From Moniliella sp. 'wahieum' (taxonomy: Eukaryota; Basidiomycota; Moniliellomycetes; Moniliellales; Moniliellaceae): a stretch of DNA of 64,000 nucleotides. The stretch covers positions 434,001-498,000 of the forward strand of contig RSEE01000040.1 of NCBI GenBank assembly GCA_003971905.1, written 5' to 3'. Below, one piece after another: positions 25,254-37,095 of the stretch (positions are counted from its first letter, which is position 1; the number at the start of each line of letters is the position of its first letter). The translations under genes and the position numbers were made by a program. The notes below the pieces were generated by a model that was given only the letters and a program-made list of their open reading frames with translations, was not told the origin of the DNA and did not search any database.

Positions 25254-26220
25254 AATGACATTCAGTGTACATGTCCCCATCATCGACACATTGTATCAAC
25301 GAATGTTGGTGCATCACTGCGGGACTGATGGAGGTTTGATAATAGAGCCCCTAGGATGATCTGCGTTTAGTATTATACAGCTTCCTTAAAGGAGGTCACA
25401 TCTCTAGCCAGACTTGTCGGGCGTGACTCAAACGTTCAACATTGAGGGCACCCCTTTCGGGATAGCTAATTGCCAGTCCCTCGGCCTGGCCGTTTGTATA
25501 CCTTGTGTACCTGTGAGGGCCAAGTACTCTTTCATGTTTTTGTAACGTCTCCGGACACAATGTGCATTGCTGCTGCACGGGTCTATGGACCAATCTGGCC
25601 TGCGCACATGGCGCAAGGATCGACGATCAGCGTCATGCGTGGCACTGTATCCCCCCCCCTCCCCTCGTAGCAATACGAGAGCGCCACAGTCGAGTTCGAC
25701 TTCTTCTTACAGGTGTTGTCGTTGGAAAGGGATTGTTTAGGGCCATCCCATCATCAAATTTTTTCCCAGCGTTTTGGATAAAAAACTCGTTCCAGTTCAT
25801 TGCGTCCGGGCTTTACCGAAAAGATAGCCTACTTTGCCCTATTCCGGGATATCATCAAGAACAGGTGTGCTCAAGGACCAGAAATTAGAACAAGATAGCT
25901 TTTCGCTACATCGGACGTAGCACTTTGGTTCTAACCTGCATCGTGTTGTGTTTTACTAATATGGTTTCCGTACATTGAGTTTGATAAGTGGGAAGTGCAA
26001 CTGGATCAACGATACAGGGTTGTTTGGGGACGGCATGGGGTGAGAGTGGGTGCGTCCTGTCAAGGGACGAGTCCACGGTACAGATGCAAAAGGGCAAACT
26101 TGTGAACAAACAATAGACAAGAGAACAGTAAAGGTGTGGGCACAGGGGCGGGGATGGCCAGAGAAGTGCGTCGAACAATCCCGAAGAGGGGGCAATAACC
26201 ACACTTGGGTCGTGGCCACT
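25254..26220. other. Intergenic, no gene seen
   Basis: The ILV3 3' region is followed by roughly 900 bp with lower GC and no long frame. One AAACGTTCAACATT word lies at about 25430. I see no RNA gene. Confidence 0.4.
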
Positions 26221-27830
26221 CTAGTTAGAACCATCCTTCCCTGAAGGCGGCACAACTGGGGATTTCTTGGGCATAGGAACCGAACTAAGCGCGTTCTTTC
26301 CAGGCAACTTGAGCGCTTTCCATGCCGCTGCGCGCAGGTTCGGAGCAGAACCGCGTCGGTCTGTTGAAGAAACAGAAAGGGCTTGAGGGCCGTCGGCTTG
26401 CTTGGTGTTTTTGCCGCCCCATTTCCAGGCCCCAGAGAGCTTTGGATTCACCTTATAGGGTGAGGGTCTGCCAGCTGGAGCAGAGGCAGGTACACTCTGT
26501 CCATTCGGTAGAACAGAAGTGATCCTCGTTTTTCCTTCAACTGCTTCCCCTAGCCGAGACCAACTCTTGTTGCGCATCCTCAGCTTTGACAGCACTGTTC
26601 CGCCCGTCGAGTTATTTTCGTTTGACTTCGGCATGGAGATTGAGGTGGTAGGTACTTGCAAAGGCGCTGATGCATGCCACGCGCTATCTTGCTCCGGCGT
26701 AGCGGGGACGATGCTCCAGGGAAGTACAGTGCAGGCTCCTCGTCAGACGGATGGGTGGAGCGAGAGGAAGGAAGATGATCCAGGGAAGGTGCGTCCCAGC
26801 TCTCCTCGATCGACCTGTTCTCCGCATCCATTCCGGCATTTTCCTCGGGCCCCGCGGGCAAGTAAACCGATCCGCTGGACAGACTGGAAATGGAGCGAGG
26901 GGAGGCAAGGTTCGGTGTCGCTGCTGCGGTGGGCCCCGGAGGCGGGGCCATACGAGTGGGGACCAACGGCGAGGGAGGTGCAGGGGACGCGCTTGGAAGT
27001 GCATCAAGGCGCGGCGTTAACGAAGGCGACGCCAGGGGCGAGCCGGGAAGAGGAAGGACAGAGTACGGAGTGGTTTCCAACCCAATCATGAGTTCAGCAG
27101 GCACACTGACCAGCTCCTGTCCGCCTATCGTGGGAGAGCGAAATGGGCGCGGTAGGGTGGGCGTGCTAAGCATTCCGTGCACGCTGCTATACAGTGGCCG
27201 TGGCTTTGCGATTCAATCAGGATCAGTGTTCAGCGAGGGGGTAAAACAACAAGGACGTACATCAGTCAGGTTGCCTGTGCTTGTGGAAGCCAGATTAAGG
27301 TGAGAGGCCCAAGGACAAGACAGGTCGGTGGGGGCACGCAGATCAACAGCTGATCCAAGGAGGTGGGGCGAGGAGGCTAAAGACGCATTGCTAGAGGGCA
27401 AGACGGGAGTGGAAGCGGCGGTGGCAGACAGTTCCGCGCGAATCAGTGACAGCTCTCGCGTGTCTTTCCACCTTCTCCGGGGGGCCTGGGTTTGGGGGTT
27501 CTGCTGCTGCGGTTGCGCTGCGGTTGCCGTTGCCGTTGGGTGAGGATGCGGAGAGGCAGGGGCGTTGGCGGCTCGCTTTCCACCCAGTTTGAACTTGGCC
27601 ATTGAAATGCTTGGCAGACTCGGCAGAGGGGGGAGTGAGCCCTGCTTCTCGATGGACGGACGTCGGGACGCCGGTTTGAGGAGACGGCTGAGGCTGCGCG
27701 AGCTCTGCGACGGGGCAATGGGGGGAGGGCGAGGAGCGGGGGCGGGCGGAGCAGTGGTGGCAGTCGCTGTTACGGAGAGAGAGGCATGGCCAGACAGAGT
27801 AGCAGCACGCAACGCCAGAGGATGCAGCAC
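26221..27830 (-). CDS. Ser/Pro-rich hypothetical protein
   Basis: I do not recognise a family. The first exon (MLHPLALRAATLSGHASLSV, ATG at 27830) contains QSSRSLSRLLKPASRRPSIE and KFKLGGKRAANAPASPHP, and ends TSTGNLTD. An intron at 27187-27260 (GTACGT donor, CTATAG acceptor) joins it to HGMLSTPTLPRPFRSPTIGG. The following sequence has a mixed Ser/Pro/Glu-rich character (SISSLSSGSVYLP, EESWDAPSLDHLPSS). A frame break near 26650 leads to the C-terminal part PKLSGAWKWGGKNTKQADGP, with the end at 26221. It appears largely disordered with many possible phosphorylation sites and basic patches, compatible with a regulatory or cytoskeletal scaffold, but no function is supported. The intron and a continuous compositional style across both exons are the evidence that it is a real gene. 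Confidence 0.55.
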
Positions 27831-28500
27831 ACAGGTGGTGGATCAGAAGGAAAGGAAAACAAGCCAGAAGGTATCGTTCCGGTATAACAGGTGAGGTCAC
27901 CGGTGCCAACATGCACCAAGTGTGTAACATGTAACTGGAGGATTTACGAATGCAAATAGGTTCGATGATCGATGATCATCAATCCGTGCAACGTTCTGTT
28001 CAGGCCGATCGATCATTGATGGTCGATCATCAATGCATGCCGCTAAAAGTTCAAAGTTCCACGGGCTGAGGCGCTGAGGCACTAAGGCACTAAGTACTAA
28101 GGCCCAAGATGCGAAGATCCCAAGAGGCCTCGGGCCTCGTACGAAGTGCCGAACTCAGCCTCAGCGCCAAGCAGGCCGAGCTACTAAGCGCTATGCAGGC
28201 AGACCTGCGCTCTACGGTCGAAGGATACATTAATTGGCCGCCATGCTCTCGACGGGCCAACAGGGATGGAAGTTGGAAACGCTAATGAGGCCTTAAGCTG
28301 GCCCAATGCGCTCTTGCCCCGCGCCGATCAGAGCCGTCAGTCTGAGATGAGTGTTGTGAGATGAGTGATGCTAGTGATGTAGCGATGATCTTGTTGGCTG
28401 CTCGCTCGCAGCTGTGCTATTTTCGTGACCGAGGGTCGAGTACACAATTATCAGTCACTAGTCACATGTCACATAGGAACTAGTCAGTCTGTTCCCAACT
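27831..28500. repeat. Iterated-word intergenic cluster
   Basis: Successive patches iterate distinct words: GATCGATGATCATC (27961-28040), GCTGAGGC/CACTAAGG/GGCCTCGGGCC (28065-28145), GATGAGTG/TGATGTAGCGATGATC (28340-28395) and CACTAGTCACATG (28451-28490). No coding potential stands out. It resembles the regions at 1-2200 and 34290-35400. Confidence 0.6.
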
Positions 28501-31216
28501 GCAATAAGAACAAGTAACAGTCGGGGCTTAGGCTAAGCGCTATAAGCGAGGGAGACCACATGTTGTGCCACCGGGTGGCTCGTGCTTTGGCCAACGTCCC
28601 TTACGTTCCTCCTCAGGCCTAGGAGCTCCGTTGCCTTCTCTCTCTCCTGTTTTCCCTTTTGTTCCGCAGCTTGGCTCCTGGTGGCGACTCGCTACTTGAC
28701 GTTCCTCTGTAGGCGTTGCGGGTTGGCTTTTAGTCTACCACCACCAGTGCGATTGCATCACCCTCGAGGACCATCCGGACTCCAAAGGTCTAATCACACC
28801 GTGGTCCAGTCGTCACACACGGGGGATTGGAAAGATCGTTCGCAGAAGGAAACAAGATATGGAAGACGAGAGGGAAAGAGAGAGAGGGACATATGATTGT
28901 TCTATTCCAAAAGAGAGATCTCAACAGAGGAAGATACAAAGGGAAAAGTATTGGAGAACATGGTCTGGTCACAAATGCTGGCAAGCCGGCGTTCGTTGCA
29001 ATGACGACACAAGAGGCATCAGCAGGGAACAGAGCCATGGGGAAAGGGTAGAGCGAGAGATTTGCATCATTGCCACCAGCAACAGCCGAGCCGCCCTGGG
29101 CCGCTCCGCAGCAATCCACAGCCCGCCCACAGGCCCCCGCCACAGGCAGCCCACCGCATGCCTGTGGCGAATTATAGTTGGCCGCCGATCATTCAGGTCT
29201 TAACGCTTAAACTCGAAATACTGAACGCACCAACTCAGTAGCACAGCGCTGTAGTGCGTCTAGTACTCTCAAAGCTCAGTACGATCTCAGTTGGCAGTAC
29301 TGAACGTACTGAGCTTGCTGGTACTGAACGCGTGAACGTGAACGTTGTACGTTGAACGTTGAACGTTGAACGTTGAACACGTTGAACAGAGTACGTAAAA
29401 ACGATGTTCGATGAATCATCGCCGCATCCGAATGTTGGAGACGAATGGCGGGAGCGAGGAAAGATATATATAGGTGCTCGGAATGTGTTGGTACTAGAGT
29501 CTAGTGGGGGCACTCGGGAACCCTACGGGATCAGCTACAAAGCAGCTTTCAGACAAGGCGAGAAGACAAAGGAGTGTGCCTGCCATAGCTTGGCTGAGCG
29601 CTGATTTCGCTCCCATTTTTCCAACGACTTTTTGCCCCGAGCGTATCGCTCTTTTCCTGTTCTTCCGCTTGCTATCACTGATGTCATCTGCTCTTGCTTC
29701 TCCCCCACGAACGATAATCGCTACTGTCACAGTCGGGGCTAAAGCGAGGGAGACCAGAGTCGAGACTAGGCCAAGGAATGTAGCAATTGTTCGCGGGGAA
29801 GAAGCAAGAGCACAGAGGACATGGTGCGAAGCGGGTGAAGTACAGGGAAAAAGGAGCGAGACGTTCGGGACGGAGAAATTGGAAATGGGAGCGAGATCAT
29901 CGATCAGCCAAACTCTGACTGTGTCATGGGAGGGGGGAGTCCCGAGGTGGGACCCACCCCCGTAGCTTAGGGGTACAAACCCATGGGTGGCCAATCGAAG
30001 CCACACGTATGGTTTTCCCGTCTTTGGTTCCTGGTCGAACCGAGCCAGTATATAGGCGAGGTAAGAGAGAGAGACCCTCTAATTTGGGTAGCTGTCTGTG
30101 CGTATGCAAATAAGGCCGAAACATCTTAGACCCTCTCCGCAGACCGGGCAGCATGCGTAATACGTCGTCAAGACTCCGTTGAAGGGGTCCAGATACTAGG
30201 GGGCAACTTGGTAAAAACGCCGGTAAAGGTTACTCGTTACCACACTTGACGCGCTGTATGGTAGGGGGATTCGGAAGACGGAATCCTAATGGAGTGTAAG
30301 CACTACTGAGAGTAACCGTGACTGCCAATGTAACCGATCTGAGTCGTAAATTCGTAAGGGCAGTAGAAGGTGAAAGGGCGAGAGGAGGAGAAAGGAAAAG
30401 GAACAGGTTGGAACAGGCTGGAACAGGGACAGGATGGTCGATATAAAAGACCACAGCTAGCAAGCCTTCAACAGGGCTTGCTTATATACTGAAGGAACCA
30501 AGCCTCAACTACCTCATATAACAGGTATAAATAACAGAATGCGGGGAACTTTCCCGAAAGGTAAAAGACTGATACGCAGCCGGTGCTCTCAACGCCTCCA
30601 CATATATTCGACGACGGACCGATAGACATTGTTGCAAGTGATCCCGGTAGGCGGGGGAGGGAACGCGAGAAAGAACGACACAAGCTGGCCAGCATGCCCA
30701 AAAATATAGGAATAAGCTAGTAAGGAGAGGTGCGCACCAACATGGCGCGCAAGGTCTGCTGATCCTGGGACTTGTGTTGTTTTGATTGATGTGGGGCGGC
30801 GAAGTGCGACAACCTGCGGAGACGACGCCGGCGCTGACGGGTCGATCGTATCGTCCTAACGCCTATATCCCTGGGCTTGATATACTGTGGGAGGGTCGGA
30901 GAGAGGGATGGCTAGTAGGATGCATTCGTTCTTTTCTGTATGAAACGAATAGCGAGACCGATTCGATCATGCGAACCAAGACGCACCGGAGAGAGGCAAA
31001 TGAGTAATGAGTCCGTAGGCTGCACAATCATGCCCGGGTACGAAAGGAAATGGAGATGCTACATTGGGATAATAAGTACAGCAACAGCACGTAACCTCTT
31101 CGGTTAAGCCAGTCCAAAGCAAAATCCAGAAAAACGGAGTCCCATGCAAGGCGGGGGTGGTGATACGCAACACGCCTCCCCAACTTGCACTCCATAACCG
31201 CGAGGATCGAATCAAT
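28501..31216. other. 2.7 kb intergenic region without recognised gene
   Basis: Short frames on both strands (for example 29494-30006 minus) have no domain. Two copies of a 27-bp motif, one interrupted by 15 extra bases, lie at 28517-28558 and 29729-29756. A GTACT/GTTGAAC word patch occupies 29220-29395, including four tandem copies of GTTGAAC at 29351-29378. The segment 29950-30130 has CCCCCGTAGC and short GC-rich stems but does not fold as a tRNA. Confidence 0.4.
29220..29395. repeat. GTACTGA / GTTGAAC word cluster
   Basis: Iterated AGTACTGAACG-type words grade into a perfect tandem of the 7-mer GTTGAAC (four units at 29351-29378, another after a 2-bp spacer). The same 7-mer recurs at about 1840, 7470, 23060 and 45490. 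Confidence 0.75.
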
Positions 31217-33733
31217 TCACTGCGCCGTGCCTACATTTTCCGCGGGCACGGCCGCAACTCCATCAACCTCGCCATTGTCCAGATACGCCGAGATCACATC
31301 AAACGACTCGGGAGCTCGCTGGGCGGGCGGGAGAAGAGGCTGCCCCGACAAGAGAGACGATACCGGTTCCGAGGGAGAGCGTAGGTGCGTCTCTTCCCTG
31401 ATTGAGATGCTGTCCTCAGGCTGAGAAAGGGTGTATGCATGCGGAGCCCGCGGTCGGGAGAGGGGAGTAACGGGGCGGGAGGCGTGGGGCAGAGGGAGAG
31501 CGGCGGGCGGAATGGCAGGACAAGGGAGAATGTGAAGGACGGGTCGGTGTGGTGAATGAACTGGTGGTAGCTTGAACGGCCGATGGGGGTCGGCATGCCG
31601 AGGTCGAGAACTGATATTGCGTTGGGATGGGGAGGGAGGCGGTGGCCTGCATCCTTTTGCCTTGGGCGTCAGCACGTGCTGCTGGCCTTCTGAGTCAGAT
31701 TCATCCGATAGACCCAAAGCCAAACTCCGCACCGTCTCTCCAGGGCCAACGCACCAGAGGAGAAGGAGGCACCAGAGGAGGAGGTACCACTGCTGGGGCG
31801 CGGCGCAGACAGAGGCTGAAGAGAGCTCATGGGGCTCTCTGAACACTCGTCCCCCGGAGTGAAGGGAACGGAGCGAACGGGGAAAGGAGGAGAGGGTAAC
31901 TGGCTGCTGTCGTGGATACCGAGGTCCCTACTTTCGACCACGTCCAAGGAGTTGTACGAGTACTCCCCTAGAGGACTGTGGGTGATACTAGGGCTGTCTA
32001 CACTCCCTCTCTGGCTCGAATTGATCCAGGGACGGGACGGGTAGGACAGTGGCGAACCGTATGGCGACATGCACGCCCCCAATCGGCCAGGCAGCTCCGC
32101 TTCGTCCGCCGTCATGACAAGTGACGTCCCCGTGCTGCTTCCCGAAAGAGAGTGAGCGTGCCCCTTCTCGTGGGCACGGGGCTTGCGTGGGCTGTCCTCA
32201 ACGTAACTGGAGTTGAGGTGACGGAAAATCAGCGGCCGCACTTCCGTTTGCGATGAAGACGACGGTATGGGCGAGGAGGACTGCATTGACCTGAACGATA
32301 GATCCGTTGATGAAGCCGAAGGATGGTACGGGTGAACCAAGGGCAAAGGGGAACAGGGAAATGGGACGGGCGAAGACCCCTCACTCACTTTCAGTGAAGT
32401 GCCAAACACCGGCGTTTCTTCGTCATCTGATGGTGTCACCTGAGAGCGGGGGAAGACAAAGCTCATTTCTGGCCGAGGATTGGCGCTCTGGGCCTTGCGC
32501 ATGGGGTACCCCATCCACTCCCTCGCTCCATACATCCCCACAGGCCGCGCCTGGGACCGGTGGGAAAGCGGGGAGCGGGATCTCGTGCAGCGGATGGGAA
32601 GCTCGACAAGTAATCAGCCGAGTGGGCGAGGCGCATCGTGCGCGACGTCCCAGTCGGGAGATGAGGTGTCTGCGCGCTGTCGGCCGTCTCCACAGATGAA
32701 AAAGGGTCATGCTTTAGCCGGGACGAGGGCGAGCGCAGGGTGCTGTTTTTGGTAACGTGGCTTAGGTTGGGCATGCTGCGCTTCTGCTTCATATGAGCAA
32801 TAGGCCGGCGGCCAAGATCGTCGGCCGTAACAGCGCTCTTAGCGGATGTATGTGGGATGTCATTCGAGAGCGGGAGGAACGTTCAGAGCCATCGCGGCGC
32901 ATGGTGAGGTAGTGGAATACGCCATCGAGCATGCCCTGCCGTTCCTTGGTGGCGGGCGTAGAGGGCTTGCGTGCCCATTCTTCCTTGGGCGTAGAAGTAC
33001 CTGACTGGCTGGGGGATAAGGCCATAGATAAGGTGCCTGGAAAACTGGACCCATCCTTGGCTGGCCAAGGCAAATCGCGTGTCGATGACGATGGCGTAGG
33101 GGGTTGAGACTCTAAAATGTCCATTTGACGATCAAATTCGCTCGCGCCCGCACACTCGAAAGAATCGCCGGAATCGCGTCGTTCAATCACCGTGTCATTG
33201 GAAGCCAATCGGACCCCAGTCCCAGCCTTGGATCGAGCGAGGCGCTGGAACCACTGCGCGGACTTGCCCTGGGATGCTCCCATTGGCGCAGTGCGCGAAG
33301 TTCCAGGCAACGAATCCAACTCGGGCCGGTGCAGCAGCTGAGGTGAACCAGGGGCGGGGGAGAGTGTGTCGGAAGCGACGGCGCGGCGCCCTCCTGCTGG
33401 AGGGCCAACAAAGCGCGCATCGACTCGACACTGCTTTTGCTTCGACTGCGGCGCCCTGGAGTGGCAAAGATAGACTGACAGCACGGTTAGTCTTTGATCT
33501 GGCAAGGAGAGGCATGCGAAGGGCGGGGGAGGAGGACACACGGGAGGAGGTTTGGGCACCTTTCCGCTGAACTTGCGAACCCGGGCAAACGTGTGCTCGA
33601 TGGGATCGGGAAGAGGCGGCGAGTAAGGTTGGGCGGGTGAGGAAGGAGCGGGGGGGGTAGCAGAGTGGGCAGGCGGTAAATGCTTCCTGAAGTGTGCCGG
33701 AGAAGAAAAGGGCAAGGGGGGGTCGGGCGTCAT
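31217..33733 (-). CDS. Large Ser/Pro-rich hypothetical protein
   Basis: Unrecognised, probably mostly disordered. From the 5' end (ATG at 33733, MTPDPPLPFSSPAHFRKHLP) it passes DPIEHTFARVRKFSGKVPKP. A probable intron follows (acceptor CCACTCCAG near 33458, branch AGACTAACC). Then come RRSRSKSSVESMRALLALQQ, ASQGKSAQWFQRLARSKAGT, the hydrophobic/basic element GMLDGVFHYLTMRRDGSE and MKQKRSMPNLSHVTKNSTLR. After these are DDEETPVFGTSLKV, SSYVEDSPRKPRAHEKGHAH and a C-terminal ESFDVISAYLDNGEVDGVAA. At least four frame shifts separate these pieces, but amino-acid style stays constant from piece to piece while the other frames do not. Many SP/TP sites suggest a kinase-regulated scaffold, which is inference only. 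Like its neighbours at 26-28 and 37-39 kb it is on the minus strand. Confidence 0.5.
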
Positions 33734-36700
33734 GACGGAGGAAGAGCAGTGCGAGGATTAGAGGGATGGGGGGGGATGCGAAACGAGCAAGATGGATATG
33801 GGCGCAGGGTTTGCACTGCAACACCACTGAGGCGAGATGGTAATAGCGCTACGGGCGCTGCGGTAGCTGGGTAAGGGTGGGGGCGCCACGGCTAGCAGCA
33901 CGCTTGGGACGCCATTTGGGGAGGGGCAAGGCGAAGACGAAAGGTATGAATGAGACACTGGAGCGGGAGCGGAAGATGAAGGCAGGTGGTGGAGTGGCAA
34001 TGTGGTGGATGCGGACGGGACGGATGGGCGGCACTGCGGGAGAAGAAAGATGTTTGCTGAACGGGGCGCGTTGAGGACGAGATGGCGCTGCCGCAGAAGA
34101 GAGAGCGGGTGGTGCAGTGGGCGCGTTGCCCAGCGAAGCAAGCGGGAGGGGCAGGGGGAGGGAGAGACGGGTGGCGGCGTAGAGCGCCCAGGGGGTCGTG
34201 GGGGCAAACGGAGACGCTTTTGGCCAGAGACGGGCGGGGCGGTCAGCTCGGCCACGGTGCATGGCCCGCCGGCTTTGGAGACGGTGTCCAGTACCTAGTA
34301 CTGAGTGATATCGAGCATGAGTACCGAGTACTGAGTAACTGAGTACGTTGTTAGTCAGACTTGTCCTCAGGCCTCGGCTAAGGCGCTGAGGCCTCCTTCT
34401 CCTATGAAGGACCCCAAGGTTGCTGGAAAAGTCTTACACCAATTAAGGCCTCAGACAGAGGGACTGGCCAGCCGAGTGCTCCAGCAGCCCGCGCCGTTCC
34501 TCGCCCCACCGAGATCCAGAGCTGGTGCATGGGGGACGTGCGCTGCGACGATGCAAGGTGGAGGGCCGGCCGCAGACCTCAGACGCAGCGCCTCAGTACT
34601 CAGTCCCCCTGGTTTCCCACACGAGATCATGGATCCGAGATCACATGCATCTCACATCGCGGATCGGTCAGATCGCAGAGGGTCTCCCGTCTTCATCCAT
34701 CCCATCATCCACCCCACGCATCACCCATCCCACCCCATCCCACCCCATCCCACCCACATCTCCGCTGCCGCAACGCCTCAGCCACCATCGTCACGCGTCA
34801 CGCCCACGCCCTCAGGCTTCGGGTCTGAGGCCACAGGAACGCAACTCCTCAGGGCGGGCTGTGCGCAGGCCCCGCTGCCGCCGCCAGACTGCCGCATGTG
34901 TGTTGCATCACATTCACGTCTTCACAGCTCAGACGCTCCGACACTCGACGCTCCGACGCTCCGACGCTCAGCGCTCAGACTGAGCCCCTGTTGGCAACCC
35001 CTAGCGTCCCCTAAGGCCCATTATGCATTATGCATTACCGGTTACCGGTTACCGGCCTTACCACCACCCCTACCCTGAGGCCCCTGAGGCCAGTCCCCGT
35101 CTCTACAGTGGTTTTTTCATGCTACTTGTAGAAACGTCGTCTACCGGTCACCGGTCACCGAACTCTCCATCATGCATCGTGCATCATCGATCATCGACCA
35201 TTTATCATGCATCATGGATCATCGATCATTTCGATCGATCCAATTATTGGCGATGTGCCCGGTGATCCTATGCAATAGTCATTAGTCACAAGTCACTAGT
35301 AGGCACCAGCCAAGCTTGAAGCTTGAGCTTGAAACTTGAAGCTCCAACTTGATGTTCAAGCTTGAGAATCTGAGGTCTGAGAGCATGCGTACTCAGGTAC
35401 TCAACTTGAGTAAGTCGCCTGCCGGCAGTCGAGTGAGTCCCTTGAGTGGCTGGCGGTGTGAGTCGGTGGTCGGTGGATGTGATGGTGGTTGGTGGCCGGT
35501 GGCCGGTGGAAGCCTCCCAGACAAGGGTATTAGGGTGATTGATGCCGTTTTCTCTTCAGAAGGTTGGGTGGCCTTGTGTGGTTCGTTGCACTTACCGCGT
35601 CTCATCGACATCGATCATTTGCCAAAAGCACTATAAAAATCTTGATGCATTAATGATGTCCGAAGCAAAGCTTCACCAAAAAGGTTTCGGAAGTAGCAGT
35701 GGAACAGCGTGGCACATCCTCTCCTGCACTTTCGGTGGTCTAGACGGTGGGCTGTGGAAACGGTGGGCCATGGGCGGCTTGAAATTAATGAAAGCAGAAA
35801 CCTTAATTGTTTCGCCAACCCGTTCTTGCAAGCAGCTATCCCACTGTCAAAAGGCTATCCCCCGCCATTCCCTGCCACTGCCCCCCCCCCCCTCAGCCTC
35901 AGGGTCTCACCTCTTCCCTGCGTTCCTGCCCTATACGCTCTGCTGCCCTTTTTTTTTTTTAGCTCCGTCGACCATCCCTCTAACTTGTCCTTTCACTTTC
36001 AGACCCCGCCCTTCTCTTCCACCTCTTCTCCGTTCTGGTAATCATCGCCTGACACTGAAAATGGCAACCAATTCAAGCCTGCTTTGATACGCTGTTACAT
36101 GGTGTTACATGGCACCCGAAGAGGGGAGATCAAAAAAACATCCATGTGCTAGTTAGTGTACGGCGCAACAGGCTGTTGTGAGGGGGACTGCCCTAGTTGG
36201 ACGTTTGTTTTTATGTAATCCCCCCTATCCACATGTTCGACACCCAAAAGCCGACAGCAAAGGTCACCGGCGACGGAACTCTATCCTATGTATGCACATT
36301 TGCATCCTTCTCGTGTGGTGCGAGGCCCGCCGGCCCACATGCACCATCACTATTATGATCACTTGGGAAATCAGTAACGAGATAGTTAGTATATAGTCTG
36401 GAGACGGATTCAATGCGTCTTGCATCAGTATAGGGCGTGGGGTGAGCGTATGTGACGTTTTATATATGCCACATCTTCATAATAGATGGAAAAAGGAAGG
36501 GACCACGAGTTGTTTCTCGTTTACTTTCGTTCGCCTTGCTAGCTCCCGCCCTTCCACTCTGATATCTATACTACTTTTTCTACTCGCCGCGTCTTCTTCA
36601 CCTTAAAAAATGCCCGTTTCTCCCATGAGTGCCCATTGTGAGGTTCACGCCGCTCACCCTACCCTATGAGTGCTTCTGTGGGTCTGCGGCCGCGTTTTTA

Positions 36701-37095
36701 CCCAGAGACTAGGAGGGGGGAGGTGCACCGTCTATATGGAGAAAACAGAACAGGCCCGATCTTCAATACTTACTATCTGCCGCCTCATATCCACTTCCAA
36801 TCCCCAAGGTAATGATCAATGAAGTGAGTAGCATTGAGCGGCTGAAAAATCTCTAAGGAAGCACAAAGGCTATGGTGCCCTCTTCAGTGAGGGCCGCATT
36901 ATAATAGGCCAGATGTATAGATGGGGTTGCACGTTCCGAGTCCGTTGCGTGAGTACCAGAGAAGAGGCCCGTGAACTTCAAGATGCGGGAGAAAGATGAA
37001 AGAAACAGGGATGCCACAAATAACAAACTTTACCCTCCTCCTGCGGAGGGCACAGGTACATGTACAAAGAAATGAAGGTGAGGTACCTCCCATGA
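33734..37095. repeat. Long intergenic region with several word clusters
   Basis: A pyrimidine-biased leader for the upstream minus-strand gene lies at 33740-34270. Word clusters then follow: GAGTACTGAGTA (34290-34350), AGGCCT/GAGGCC (34365-34395), CCCATCCCAC tandem (about 34720-34757) and GACGCTCCGACGCTC (34930-34975). Further on are ATGCATT then ACCGGTT (35021-35058), GATCATGCATCATCGATC (35160-35240), CACTAGT (35280-35305) and AAGCTTGA (35312-35366). From 35500 to 37095 the words stop. Short frames there (for example 35539-36087 plus) show no domain, and polypyrimidine and T-rich stretches occur near 35880-36030. Confidence 0.5.

Noticed and set aside
28936-28944. ACAAAGGGA, identical to the Prf1 pheromone response element
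   Set aside because: A single 9-mer is expected about once by chance in a window of this size, and no mating gene is adjacent.
29950-30130. Possible tRNA or structured RNA
   Set aside because: Short GC-rich stems only; no T arm consensus, no cloverleaf.
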